Source of the DNA: CALECP01 sp964389925
Lineage (GTDB): Bacteria; Chloroflexota; Anaerolineae; Promineifilales; Promineifilaceae
DNA length: 64,000 nucleotides
Assembly: GCA_964389925.1 (NCBI GenBank)
Contig: CAYMGE010000025.1
Location: 1 to 64,000 of the forward strand
Reading direction: 5' to 3'
In this document: positions 1 through 8,716 of the stretch, one piece after another
How positions within the stretch are numbered: position 1 is the stretch's first letter
Layout: every line of letters starts with the position of its first letter
Notes under the pieces: generated by a model
Database searches by the model: none
Seen by the model: only the letters and a program-made list of their open reading frames with translations
What the model was told of the DNA's origin: nothing
Made by a program: the position numbers and the translations under genes

Positions 1-60
1 ATGGGATGATATTTTAGCCTTTGCCACTTGACCGCCTTTTCCAGAGTTTTCAGTACTCAC
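1..60 (-). CDS. 5' end of a gene leaving the window (possible HNH-type partner)
   Basis: An open frame starts at a GTG at 60 on the minus strand and stays open to the window edge (20 codons, beginning VSTENSGKGGQVAKAKISSH). It follows the hypothetical gene at 90-518 by about 30 bases in the same direction, so the two may be co-transcribed. Small upstream proteins of this kind are often paired with HNH endonucleases in cyanobacteria and Chloroflexota, but nothing in these 20 residues proves that. The gene itself is uncertain. Confidence 0.3.
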   Translation of the reverse strand, partial: MSTENSGKGGQVAKAKISSH

Positions 61-89
61 AACGATGTTTCGCTCGCTGTCTGACGGTC

Positions 90-518
90 TCAGCCATTCG
101 TTGAGGGACGTATGTACTCATGAATGTCAAATCCTCGTTGTCGGAGAATTGCTAATGCCTGTGTGCGACGAAGTGCTGCTATATCCCAGTCAGACAATAG
201 TGCTTCTAGCTCTCGATCTTCGCTGTATGAGAGGTGACGCACATCTTGCAGATCGGTAAGCTGGATTAGGCGTGTTTGCTTTTCGGCCGAAAGCGCACTG
301 CCCACAGCAGCACGCAACGCATCATCATTCATCATCTGCATCGCCATCAGTTCCGTTTCGACTTCTGCTGAGAGGCCAGAAAAAGATGGCAATGCCACTT
401 GAAAAGTTGACTGAATAACATCCTCTATTGAACGATGACGCTCAGTTGCAATCTGCTCGATCTGACGAAAAAATGGCAGAGATATGTCAATAGATACAGT
501 TGGTTGCGCTGTTGTCAT
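90..518 (-). CDS. Hypothetical 142-residue protein, possible antitoxin-like partner
   Basis: The frame encodes 142 residues. The N-terminus (TVSIDISLPFFRQIEQIA) looks like the short strand plus helix of a DNA-binding or antitoxin-like module. The C-terminus is helical and ends around ALAILRQRGFDIHEYI, a tail seen in many uncharacterised cyanobacterial and Chloroflexota proteins. There is no signal peptide or membrane segment. It is oriented with a possible downstream gene at the window edge and is divergent from pheA at 641. I recognise the type but not a function; an antitoxin role is inference only. Confidence 0.6.
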   Translation of the reverse strand: MTTAQPTVSIDISLPFFRQIEQIATERHRSIEDVIQSTFQVALPSFSGLSAEVETELMAMQMMNDDALRAAVGSALSAEKQTRLIQLTDLQDVRHLSYSEDRELEALLSDWDIAALRRTQALAILRQRGFDIHEYIRPSTNG

Positions 519-640
519 TTGTCAATAGTAGCAAAATGTCGCTCAAAAAGACAGTCCGTTGCACCTTGTCGCGTTTATGCGAGAATGATACAAATTTCAA
601 AACAACAAAGTATCCACAGACACTTTACTGTTAACCAGCT

Positions 641-1477
641 ATGACAAAAATTATCGCATTTCAAGGTGTTCCCGGCGCATATTCGCAACAGGCGTGTCGT
701 CAGTATTTTGGCAACGATGTTCAAACGCTGCCCTGTCAATCGTTCAACGACATGTTTATGGCGTTGCATCACGGAAAGGTGACCAACATCATGTTGCCCG
801 TCGAAAATTCAGTCGCGGGAACTGTCTCAACGGCGTATGACACACTCTCCAATCACGACTTTCGCGTGCAAGGCGAGGAGATTGTCAGAGTGCGTCACTG
901 TTTAGTTGCACCACATGGCATGAAGTTGGAGGATGTCCAGAAAGCAAAATCGCACTGGCAGGCGTTAGCGCAATGTCAAGCAACACTCTATCGCATGGGG
1001 ATTAAGCCTGTCAATCATCTGGACACAGCGGGGGCAGCTCAGGAAGTTGCAGAGTTACAAGAAGGAGACACGGCCGCCATTTCGAGTGAGCTAGCGGCCG
1101 AGCTTTACGGACTAAACATTTTAGCGCGAGACTTGCAGGATTCGTTGAATAACTATACGCGCTTTTTTGTGATCGGCCGAGAAGATGCCCCACGCGGCGA
1201 GCGCAATAAAACCTCTATTATTTTTGTGACGCGCAACGACAACAAACCCGGTGCGCTCAACCGTGTGCTAAGTGAGTTGGATAAAAACGGCATCAGCATG
1301 ACTAAACTAGAATCTCGGCCGCGTCAAAATGTCGCATGGCATTATCGTTTCTTTGTCGATTTTGTCGGGCATGAAGATGACGACAACGTGCGTGCCGCAT
1401 TGGGTGGGATTTTACGTCATACGTCATCTCTGAAAATTTTGGGGTCTTATCCTGCAAAAGAACTCAATGGAAGATAA
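641..1477 (+). CDS. pheA: Prephenate dehydratase
   Basis: Converts prephenate to phenylpyruvate in phenylalanine synthesis, in the cytoplasm. The 278 residues match a monofunctional PheA without chorismate mutase. The catalytic domain spans about 1-180, with the opening motif FQGVPGAYSQQA, VENSVAGTV near residue 55 and the active-site NNYTRFFVIG near residue 172. A regulatory ACT domain follows (about 190-265) with the ESRP signature that binds phenylalanine in this family, so feedback inhibition is expected. The ATG at 641 has only a weak ribosome site. The gene converges with the candidate selenoprotein gene, whose stop lies 9 bp away, and no other aromatic pathway gene is nearby. Confidence 0.95.
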   Translation: MTKIIAFQGVPGAYSQQACRQYFGNDVQTLPCQSFNDMFMALHHGKVTNIMLPVENSVAGTVSTAYDTLSNHDFRVQGEEIVRVRHCLVAPHGMKLEDVQKAKSHWQALAQCQATLYRMGIKPVNHLDTAGAAQEVAELQEGDTAAISSELAAELYGLNILARDLQDSLNNYTRFFVIGREDAPRGERNKTSIIFVTRNDNKPGALNRVLSELDKNGISMTKLESRPRQNVAWHYRFFVDFVGHEDDDNVRAALGGILRHTSSLKILGSYPAKELNGR

Positions 1478-1485
1478 CGTCGGCC

Positions 1486-2343
1486 TCATTTCATTGTTTC
1501 ATCTAGTCGAACAGGTTTGAGTGGAGCGGGCTGCGCCAAAAGGTCGAGCGTCGCAGTGAGAACACGTAACTGTTGTGCCGTGTCATGTGGTGCGCCAATG
1601 GTAGAGCCACGCTTGAGTTTGGTAAAGGTGACGCGAGGGGGAGCCGTGATACGAGTGCGCCCAGCGTTCCAGCTCGTTATCGTCGTGGCGATGCCAGCCA
1701 TTTCGAGTGCGCGTGCGATCAGTCCCACGGACTGAGAACAGAGCGGTCAGGCAGGGACGAGCAGTGCGCCGTCTGCTTTCTCCTTGTCCACGACATCCAA
1801 GATGGCGGGAATCGTCGTGTCTACAACTTGTGAGAGGTCTGGCTGATAGCCCATGAAAAAGATCATATTCTCCGTCAACGCGCCAATCTTTTCCTCTGCA
1901 ACCATCGTATCGAGATGGTGTAGCGGGACTAGCACTTGCGGGTCGGCGTTGACCGCAACGTGATCGTAGTGGGTGTGGGCATAAGCGATTTCGTCGAGCG
2001 GCGTGTCGCTGGGAACGATGCGAATATCATAGTCGCCGAGATCGTTCTCAGCGTCAAATGGTTCTTGTGCTGCGGGGAGATAACCGCCAGCAGTCGAAAT
2101 GAGGATGAGGCGGCTATTGGCGAGATCGATTGGGTCTCCAGCGGGGGTGGTTTTATTGTTCGGCCGATTGTAGATGCTCCAATCAATTTTGCCTGTTTCG
2201 TTGTAATGGGCGAGCCAACCATTTTTGAATTTGGCCTCCCACGTGGTGCGATTTTCTAATACTTCCATATCTTTTGCTAGAGGTTTGTGGAGATCGGCCG
2301 ATTTCTCTACCCATCTCTCTTTATTCTGGTAAGTTACGTGCAA
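1486..2343 (-). CDS. GrdB/PrdB-like reductase family protein, candidate selenoprotein (in-frame TGA read as Sec199)
   Basis: One frame runs from a TTG at 2343 (an in-frame ATG at 2268 is an alternative) to a TGA at 1486-1488, broken only by a TGA at 1747-1749. Both halves belong to the glycine/sarcosine/betaine/D-proline reductase component B-like family. The first half carries LILISTAGGYLP and the conserved AHTHYDHVAVNAD; the second resumes with QSVGLIARALEMAG. The TGA sits where relatives usually have cysteine, giving VPA-Sec-PLC, a UxxC redox motif. Full length would be 285 residues. A hairpin with SECIS features lies just downstream of the TGA. The substrate of these short B-like proteins is unknown. 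The alternatives are a pseudogene with one nonsense mutation or a sequencing error, but conservation on both sides of the TGA favours selenocysteine. Confidence 0.75.
1719..1735 (-). promoter_or_regulatory. SECIS-like hairpin downstream of the in-frame TGA
   Basis: On the minus strand a 7-bp perfect stem (UCAGUCC with GGACUGA) closes a 3-nt loop GUG. The loop starts 18 nt after the UGA at 1749-1747. Bacterial SECIS elements have a small apical loop with a G among its first two bases, about 16-37 nt after the UGA, so position and loop base both fit. Interrupted pairing continues below the stem. This is a fold read by eye, not computed. Confidence 0.6.
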
Positions 2344-2365
2344 TCATAATCACAGGAAGGTGTGA

Positions 2366-3352
2366 ATGCTATTAGCTGGCGACATTGGTGGTACAAAAAC
2401 GATACTCGCGCTGTTTGACCCAGATAATGATCCAAATCAACCGCTGCAAGAGCGACGTTTTTCTAGCGATGATTACGCTAGTTTAGAGGCAATTATCCGC
2501 GAATATCTTACGGATGTAGATGTTGAGATCGAGGCGGCCGCGTTTGGGGTCGCCGGACCAGTCACAAATGGACACGCGCAGATCACCAATTTGCCGTGGG
2601 AGATGGATGAGGAGACGTTATCGGCCGAGTGCAACCTCCCCCGCGTGAAACTGGTCAACGATCTTGTCGCAACTGCCAGTGCAGTCCCCTATCTCCCTAA
2701 AGATGATTTAGAAACGTTAAATCACGGTACCTGTGTTGAAACGGGAACGATTGCCGTCATTGGGCCGGGGACAGGCTTAGGCATGGCATTTTTGACATGG
2801 GACGGTACACGCTATCAGGCTTACCCTTCTGAAGGTGGGCATTCGGCATTTTCTCCGTCAAACGAGTTTGAGCTAGAGCTTTTGCGCTATCTATTCAAGA
2901 AATTCAACGGGCATGTCAGCACGGAGCGGCTTGCATCGGGGTCTGGGATTCCAAATATCTACGGCTATTTTCGGGATACAAGTTGCGCGGCCGAGCCGCA
3001 GTGGCTGGCAGATGCAATTGCAGAAGCAGAAGACCCCACGCCAATTATCGTCGAGAACGCCCAAAGTGAAAATCCGCACGATTTGTGTACGCTGACATTG
3101 GATACATTTGTGAGTATTTTGGGGGCGGAGGCGGCCGATGTCGCTCTCACCTATCTGGCAACGGGTGGCGTTTATCTCGCGGGTGGCATTCCACCACGCA
3201 TCCTCAACACGCTCAAAAGCGAGCATTTTTACCGACCTTTTGTGACAAAAGGTCGCTTCTCAAACATGATGAAGCGCATCCCAGTATATGTTGTCCTCAA
3301 CTCAAAAACGGCATTATTGGGAGCGGCGCGGGTTGGTATGACATTACTCTAA
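2366..3352 (+). CDS. glk: Glucokinase
   Basis: Phosphorylates glucose to glucose 6-phosphate with ATP in the cytoplasm. The 328 residues match the bacterial Glk family rather than the ROK family. The phosphate loop GDIGGTKT lies at residues 5-12, the sugar-binding ND in KLVNDLVATA near 98, the PGTGLGMAF motif near 137, and EGGHSAFSP near 155. The start has an AGGAAGG ribosome site. It is divergent from the candidate selenoprotein gene (22 bp between starts) and is followed 45 bp later by 6-phosphogluconate dehydrogenase, so glucose 6-phosphate entry and its oxidation are probably co-expressed. Confidence 0.95.
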   Translation: MLLAGDIGGTKTILALFDPDNDPNQPLQERRFSSDDYASLEAIIREYLTDVDVEIEAAAFGVAGPVTNGHAQITNLPWEMDEETLSAECNLPRVKLVNDLVATASAVPYLPKDDLETLNHGTCVETGTIAVIGPGTGLGMAFLTWDGTRYQAYPSEGGHSAFSPSNEFELELLRYLFKKFNGHVSTERLASGSGIPNIYGYFRDTSCAAEPQWLADAIAEAEDPTPIIVENAQSENPHDLCTLTLDTFVSILGAEAADVALTYLATGGVYLAGGIPPRILNTLKSEHFYRPFVTKGRFSNMMKRIPVYVVLNSKTALLGAARVGMTLL

Positions 3353-3397
3353 TAATGAAACGCGCCGGCTAAAGCCCGCGCAACATAGGAGCATACA

Positions 3398-4315
3398 ATG
3401 GAAATTGCAATCGTTGGACTTGGCAAGATGGGCAGTAACATGACAAAGCGGCTGCTGCGAGACGGGCATCGTGTCATCGTCTCTGACCTCAATGAGGATG
3501 CTGTGGCGGAAGCGGCCGATGGTGGAGCAGTTGGCGCAGAATCGCTCGAAGATTTATGTGGCAAATTTGAAAATACGCCACGTGCCGTTTGGGTGATGGT
3601 TCCATCTGGCAAGCCGACAGAAAGCGTGATCGGCGCATTAAAGGATATTCTCGACGAGGGTGATATTCTGATCGACGGTGGCAACAGCAACTATAAGCAG
3701 ACAAAACGGCGCGGTGACGAACTTGCCATTGCAGGGATCGATATGGTTGATGTCGGAACCAGTGGCGGTGTCTGGGGATTGGAGCAAGGGTATAGCATGA
3801 TGGTTGGTGGCTCTGATGAGGCCGTCGCGCACATTCGCCCTGCGCTAGAAACGTTGGCTCCCGGTGCAGACAAAGGGTGGGGGCATGTCGGTCCGCGTTC
3901 CTCTGGACATTATGTCAAAATGGTACATAACGGCATCGAGTATGGCATGATGCAGGCCTACGCCGAGGGATTCGATATTCTGCAAGCAAAAGAGGAATTT
4001 GGGCTTGACATGCACCAAATTGCTGAAATCTGGCGATATGGTAGCGTCATCCGCTCTTGGCTGCTCGACTTGACGGCACGGGCATTGGATGGCAATGCTG
4101 ATTTGGATGATCTTGTCGGATATGTCAATGACAGTGGTGAAGGGCGTTGGACAGTGCAAGACTCGATTGACCTCGCCGTTCCAGCCCCTGTAATTACACT
4201 GGCATTGCAGATGCGCTTTGTCAGCCGCGACAGCGAGAAGTATTGGGCAAAGATGCTATCAGCGATGCGGAACCAGTTCGGGGGACATGCAGTAAAGAAG
4301 GCGGCAGAAGCATAA
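3398..4315 (+). CDS. gnd: 6-phosphogluconate dehydrogenase, decarboxylating (short type)
   Basis: Oxidatively decarboxylates 6-phosphogluconate to ribulose 5-phosphate, making reduced NAD(P), in the pentose phosphate pathway. The protein has 305 residues, the length of the short bacterial form rather than the 470-residue E. coli form. The Rossmann motif GLGKMGSNM is at residues 7-15, DGGNSNYKQTKRR near 92, the substrate-binding GTSGGVWGLEQGYS near 119, and the catalytic lysine region KMVHNGIEYGMM near 172. An AGGAG ribosome site precedes the ATG. It follows glk directly; the next gene, pgk, was separated from it by a MITE insertion. Confidence 0.93.
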   Translation: MEIAIVGLGKMGSNMTKRLLRDGHRVIVSDLNEDAVAEAADGGAVGAESLEDLCGKFENTPRAVWVMVPSGKPTESVIGALKDILDEGDILIDGGNSNYKQTKRRGDELAIAGIDMVDVGTSGGVWGLEQGYSMMVGGSDEAVAHIRPALETLAPGADKGWGHVGPRSSGHYVKMVHNGIEYGMMQAYAEGFDILQAKEEFGLDMHQIAEIWRYGSVIRSWLLDLTARALDGNADLDDLVGYVNDSGEGRWTVQDSIDLAVPAPVITLALQMRFVSRDSEKYWAKMLSAMRNQFGGHAVKKAAEA

Positions 4316-4415
4316 ACCGTTGGCAGTGCTGACGCTGATAACGAAATAGAAGCTATGTCAGGTTTGGAAAAAGAGACACTCTATTTATTTCTGAACTTCG
4401 TTGTAGTTTATTGAA

Positions 4416-4607
4416 CTCATGTTACGCAAACCAGAGTAGGGGCTAGGTAAACGGCTTGAGATGTGACCTAGGCGCACAAGCCAACGCCGTTTATCTCGCC
4501 CGTGTGGACAATGATGTGCAACAGGGCGAGACAAACGGTATTGACATTGTAGCATTTCAAATCATACGCCGTTTGCCTAGCCCCTACGACACCATGCGTA
4601 ACGTGAG
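4416..4607. mobile_element. 192-bp MITE between gnd and pgk, flanked by an 8-bp target duplication
   Basis: The ends are inverted copies of CTCAYGTTACGCA (4416-4428 and 4595-4607). Just inside lie 19-bp inverted arms, GTAGGGGCTAGGTAAACGG at 4436-4454 and its near-perfect complement at 4569-4587. A third inner pair, CCGTTTATCTCGCCC at 4487-4501, faces 4524-4538. The perfect direct repeat TTATTGAA flanks the element at 4408-4415 and 4608-4615. There is no meaningful reading frame. The right end lies 11 bp before the pgk start codon, so pgk now takes its upstream region from the element and the duplicated site. The transposase family that moves it is not in the window. Confidence 0.85.
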
Positions 4608-4618
4608 TTATTGAAGAT

Positions 4619-5818
4619 ATGGCAAAGAAAACAGTAAAAGACGTTGAACTAACAGGAAAGCGCGTGTTGATGCGTGCAGATTTTAATGTGCCGCTAGACG
4701 ATGGCACGATTACGGACAATTCGCGGATTGTGGCGGCGTTGCCGACAATTGAATATATCTTGGCACAGTCGCCGAAAAGTTTGGTGTTGATGACACACGT
4801 TGGTCGGCCGAAATCGGCCGCTGACACCCAATTCAGCACCAAACCCATCGCCGATGAACTGAGCAGCCTGCTCGATAAAGCGGTCATTCACGTCAATGGC
4901 ATCGTGGGCGACGATGTGCAACAGGTAGTTGATGAGGCGGCCGATGGCTCTGTTCTCATTCTCGAAAACACGCGCTATGAGTCAGGCGAAAAGAAAAACA
5001 ACGCTGATCTCGCCGCGCAACTAGCTGAACTTGGTGATCTCTACGTCAATGACGCATTCGGGACAGCTCATCGCGCCCATGCCAGCACGGAAGGGGTAGC
5101 CCAAGCGATTCGCGCCAAAGGTGGCGCAGCCGTCGCCGGCTTTTTGATTGGCAAAGAACTCGACGCACTCGGAGCGGCCGTCGAAAATCCCGAACATCCC
5201 TACATCGCTATCATGGGCGGCGCAAAGATCAGCGACAAAATTCAGCTCATCGACAACATTCTCGAAAAGGCTGACAAGGTGCTGATTGGCGGTGGGATGG
5301 CAAATACATTTCTCGCCGCGCAAGGATATTCAATGGGGAAATCACTTGTCGAACAAGATGCGATTCCGGAAGCCAAGCGTTTGATGGAACAGTTTGGGGA
5401 GCGTCTCGTTCTGCCCGTTGACGTGGCGATTGCAGATGAATTTTCGGCCGAGGCAAAAGGCGATCTCCGCAAAGTGGACAAAATCCCACATGACAAAATG
5501 GCTCTCGATATTGGGCCGGGCACCATGGAGCTGTTTGAGAAAACCCTTGCAGATGCCGCCTTAGTTATCTGGAACGGGCCAATGGGTGTTTTTGAGTTTG
5601 AAAATTTCTCACAAGGCACGTTTGGCATGGCACATGTTTTGGCAGATGCGGTTGAAAATGGGGCAACGGTGATTATTGGTGGGGGTGACTCGGCCGCGGC
5701 CGTGCGCGAAGCCGGTCTCAGCGACCAAATGAGCCACGTTAGCACAGGCGGTGGTGCGAGCTTGGAGCTGCTAGAAGGCAAAACGCTGCCCGGCATCGCT
5801 GCACTGGATGATAAGTAG
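4619..5818 (+). CDS. pgk: Phosphoglycerate kinase
   Basis: Transfers the acyl phosphate of 1,3-bisphosphoglycerate to ADP in lower glycolysis. The 399 residues cover a full-length enzyme. The N-terminal substrate-binding motif RADFNVPLDDG is near residue 19 and HVGRPK near 59; the C-terminal nucleotide domain has GGAKISDK near 200, the IWNGPMGVFE motif near 318, and the closing GGGDS and TGGGASLELLEGK segments. The ATG at 4619 is the only sensible start. The ribosome site is weak (TTATTGAAG) and lies inside the target duplication of the upstream MITE, so initiation may have been altered by the insertion. Confidence 0.96.
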   Translation: MAKKTVKDVELTGKRVLMRADFNVPLDDGTITDNSRIVAALPTIEYILAQSPKSLVLMTHVGRPKSAADTQFSTKPIADELSSLLDKAVIHVNGIVGDDVQQVVDEAADGSVLILENTRYESGEKKNNADLAAQLAELGDLYVNDAFGTAHRAHASTEGVAQAIRAKGGAAVAGFLIGKELDALGAAVENPEHPYIAIMGGAKISDKIQLIDNILEKADKVLIGGGMANTFLAAQGYSMGKSLVEQDAIPEAKRLMEQFGERLVLPVDVAIADEFSAEAKGDLRKVDKIPHDKMALDIGPGTMELFEKTLADAALVIWNGPMGVFEFENFSQGTFGMAHVLADAVENGATVIIGGGDSAAAVREAGLSDQMSHVSTGGGASLELLEGKTLPGIAALDDK

Positions 5819-5865
5819 ATAGTGGTAGAGCAGACGCTAGTTTGCTCCTTCTGAGGTTTCACAAC

Positions 5866-6873
5866 ATGACGACAAATAAACAATGGCAACTAACGGCGCG
5901 TCCAGAAGGGCGGCTAACAGAAGATGACTTTACATGGGCGGAAGAGACGCTGCCAGCATTGGCAGAGGGCGAAATGCGTATTCGGAATGTCTACATCTCG
6001 ATGGATCCTGCCAATCGGGCGTGGACAAACTCGGCCGATACCTATCTCCCCGCCATCCAGCTTGGCGAAGTGATGCGCGGCACCACCATCAGCATCGTTG
6101 AGGAGTCAAACGGTGGGCACTTTGAGGTTGGCTCGGCCGTGCTAGGCATGGGCGGCTGGCAAGAGTACGTCAACACCGATGGGCGCGGCTGGAATCAGCT
6201 TCCTCCCCTGCCCGGCCTGCCATTGACCGCTCACTTTGGCTTGCTCAGTCACATCGGCATGACCGCCTACTTTGGCCTGCTCGACATCGGTGAGCCGAAA
6301 GAAGGTGAAACGCTCGTCGTCAGTGCGGCGGCCGGGGCGGTTGGCTCAATCGTTGGGCAAATCGGGAAAATTAAAGGCTGTCACGTGGTCGGGATCGCCG
6401 GCACAGATGAAAAATGTGCTTGGTTGACAGACGATCTCGGCTTTGATGCAGCTATCAACTACAAGACGGAAAATGTTTACAAGGCATTGAAGCAGCACTG
6501 CCCCGATGGAATCGACATCTATTTTGAGAATGTCGGTGGTGCAATTTTGGACATGGTGCTGGCACAGGTCAACGATTTTGCACGAATTCCTGTCTGCGGC
6601 ATGATTTCGCAGTACAACGCAACGGAGCCGTATGGCGTAAAGGCATTGCCAAACGTGATCTCGCGGCGTGTCAAAATGCAAGGCTTTATCGTCCTAGATT
6701 ACTTTGATCGGATACAAGAAGCGTATGCCGATTTGATCCAGTGGACGATGAGCGAGCAGTTGCAGTATCGCGTACATGTGGAAGAGGGGATTGAGCGTGC
6801 GCCAGAGGTGTTAAATATGCTGTTTGATGGCAAAAATCGTGGCAAACTAATTCTCAAAGTGGGCAGTGAGTAA
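5866..6873 (+). CDS. NADP-dependent medium-chain oxidoreductase (LTB4 dehydrogenase/CurA-like)
   Basis: A 335-residue zinc-free member of the MDR superfamily that probably reduces an alpha,beta-unsaturated carbonyl compound with NADPH. Near the N-terminus the family motif YISMDPANRAWT is present, and the cofactor loop AAAGAVGSIVGQIGK lies near residue 157. Zinc-binding cysteines are absent. The ATG at 5866 is chosen over an upstream TTG because GAGG sits about 11 nt before it. The gene follows pgk by 47 bp and overlaps the downstream methyltransferase gene by 8 bp. The true substrate cannot be read from sequence. Confidence 0.85.
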   Translation: MTTNKQWQLTARPEGRLTEDDFTWAEETLPALAEGEMRIRNVYISMDPANRAWTNSADTYLPAIQLGEVMRGTTISIVEESNGGHFEVGSAVLGMGGWQEYVNTDGRGWNQLPPLPGLPLTAHFGLLSHIGMTAYFGLLDIGEPKEGETLVVSAAAGAVGSIVGQIGKIKGCHVVGIAGTDEKCAWLTDDLGFDAAINYKTENVYKALKQHCPDGIDIYFENVGGAILDMVLAQVNDFARIPVCGMISQYNATEPYGVKALPNVISRRVKMQGFIVLDYFDRIQEAYADLIQWTMSEQLQYRVHVEEGIERAPEVLNMLFDGKNRGKLILKVGSE

Positions 6874-7726
6874 GTTTGCCAAAGCTCTTTGGCAGATTTA
6901 TGGGCGGGGGAATCGGCCGATTCCTTTCGCCTACAAAGGCAACCTCCCCTACGATGATGCTGAGTTTGGACAGCGGATGTTGGCGCGGATGCTGGATGAG
7001 GAAGATGCGGCGGGGTCAAGGAGATCGGCCGAACGCGCACTCCAAATCGATTGGCTCACCCAAAAATTAAACCTCAAACCAAAGACGACCTTATTCGACG
7101 TGACGTGCGGCGCAGGACTGTATTCTGCCCCATTTGCCGAGCGTGGCGTGCATGTGACAGGCATTGATTTTTCATCCATTCTCATTGACTACGCGAAGAA
7201 ATTATCACGAGAGAAAAATGTCGCGGAACGGTGTCAATTTGTGTGGCAAGACATTCACACAATGGCGTTTACGGGGCGGGAATTTGACGCAGCAATTTTG
7301 CTTTATGGACAGTTAGCGGTGATGACACAGGAGGAAGCGCAAGCCATTCTGGGCCAAATTGCGGCGAGTTTGCGGGATGGGGGTAAGCTATGTTTAGAAA
7401 TGTTGAATCCAGAAAAAGTGGACAAAACAAATTCAACGTGGTGGTTTACGGACGATGATGGGCTATGGGGGGATGCGCCGTTTTTGCATTTGGGGGAACG
7501 AATCTGGAACGAAGAAGCGCAAACGTCGCTAGAACGGTATCACATTTTGCATTTGGAGACGGGGGAGATAGATGAGATTTTATTGGGGGATCGGGTTTAT
7601 TCGGCCGAAACACTCACTACCATGCTCCACAACACGGGTTTCTCAACTGTCAAAACATACCCGTCATGGGACGGTCTTTCGCTCTATGATGCGAATGAAT
7701 GGATTGTTTATATCGCAACGAAGTAA
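6866..7726 (+). CDS. Class I SAM-dependent methyltransferase
   Basis: Encodes 286 residues with the methyltransferase motif I LFDVTCGAGLYSAPFAERG near residue 76, motif II acidic residue in VTGIDFSS, and a post-I QDIHTMAF segment near 130. It lacks membrane segments and looks like the broad Methyltransf_25 group. The GTG start at 6866 lies inside the 3' end of the preceding oxidoreductase gene, giving an 8-bp overlap, so translation is probably coupled. Three CGGCCG palindromes lie within this gene, unlike the next 1.5 kb. The acceptor substrate is unknown. Confidence 0.8.
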   Translation: MSKFAKALWQIYGRGNRPIPFAYKGNLPYDDAEFGQRMLARMLDEEDAAGSRRSAERALQIDWLTQKLNLKPKTTLFDVTCGAGLYSAPFAERGVHVTGIDFSSILIDYAKKLSREKNVAERCQFVWQDIHTMAFTGREFDAAILLYGQLAVMTQEEAQAILGQIAASLRDGGKLCLEMLNPEKVDKTNSTWWFTDDDGLWGDAPFLHLGERIWNEEAQTSLERYHILHLETGEIDEILLGDRVYSAETLTTMLHNTGFSTVKTYPSWDGLSLYDANEWIVYIATK

Positions 7727-7758
7727 AGATTTTTCACCGTCTTTACCGAACATGCATA

Positions 7759-8604
7759 CTAATCAACTACTTCAATGTGAAGACATAGGTGTTCTAAAGA
7801 CCATCCAGTTGCAATGTGACGCACCTCCACTTCATTTACATTGTTTGCAAGATCGATGGGAATATCTATCCATTGTACTTGATCAATTGTTTTTGCATTG
7901 AGAAGCATTGAGTCAACCCAAATTTCTACCAAGCTACTGCCTCCTCTTGGTGAGATCGCTTGCAATTCAATTTTGCTGTAATTGTCCAAAGGAATAAAAA
8001 CTTGTGCTGGAGTTAGTTCATCTTGAGGGTGTATACATATAGCGGGGCCAACTCCATACATTTCTTGATAAACTACCGTATCATTGATTAGCTCGAACCC
8101 TAAGCAGGAGTTATTCTGTTCGCCCACGCAAAAAAAGTTTCTTCTCTTGTTAAACTCACTGTTATTTTGAACTATTATTTGCTCGGCAATACTCTGCCGT
8201 GTGACTGTAGTTAATGATTGTGAATCAGCTTTCTCTTCCGTTTGTAATTGATTCCGCACCTGCGTCAATAATGCTTGGACATCTTTGTAGTTAGGCTGAG
8301 CATTAAATACGGCTTGAAGATCCCTAAGAGCATCATCCCATGAGCCTAAGTTTATGTTGCCCTTCGCACGTTCATACATCAAGTCTATTGCTGTCAAAGT
8401 TTGAGAAGAGGACTCCCGATTAGCTTGTGTCGTCAACGTTGCCAATATTGAAGGATCAGGTGTGGCGGTAGGCTGAGATAGAACCACTTCGCCATCTATG
8501 TAGCCAGCCTGAATTAGACCAAATATGCCAGCTACGACTGTCGCAACTATTGCAAAAATTCCTGTGATATATGCTGCTCGAATATTTCCTTCCTGATCGT
8601 ACAC
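7759..8604 (-). CDS. Membrane-anchored hypothetical protein with a TPR-like segment
   Basis: The 281-residue protein has one N-terminal membrane span (about residues 10-35, IFAIVATVVAGIFGLIQAGY) followed by a threonine/proline-rich linker. A helical stretch with a TPR-like unit (SWDDALRDLQAVFNAQP) lies near 95. The C-terminal half has four cysteines, alternating strands and a YSKIELQA segment, perhaps a beta-sandwich. It is predicted to sit in the cytoplasmic membrane with the bulk outside. The DNA is more AT-rich than its neighbours and free of the CGGCCG palindrome, which suggests recent acquisition together with the toxin module to its right. No family was recognised. Confidence 0.65.
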   Translation of the reverse strand: MYDQEGNIRAAYITGIFAIVATVVAGIFGLIQAGYIDGEVVLSQPTATPDPSILATLTTQANRESSSQTLTAIDLMYERAKGNINLGSWDDALRDLQAVFNAQPNYKDVQALLTQVRNQLQTEEKADSQSLTTVTRQSIAEQIIVQNNSEFNKRRNFFCVGEQNNSCLGFELINDTVVYQEMYGVGPAICIHPQDELTPAQVFIPLDNYSKIELQAISPRGGSSLVEIWVDSMLLNAKTIDQVQWIDIPIDLANNVNEVEVRHIATGWSLEHLCLHIEVVD

Positions 8605-8716
8605 CGCTCCCTCCTGCTAAATTGTAAATGAACTATGCTCTTTGAAAATCCACAGCTATTCTCTTGCCTTCGCTGATATTTCAGTTCTGGAATCAATCGT
8701 AGCTTCCAACACGATT

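Noticed and set aside
566..594. Promoter-like TTGTCG-17-TACAAA before pheA.
   Set aside because: Both boxes match the consensus poorly and the spacing alone is not enough.
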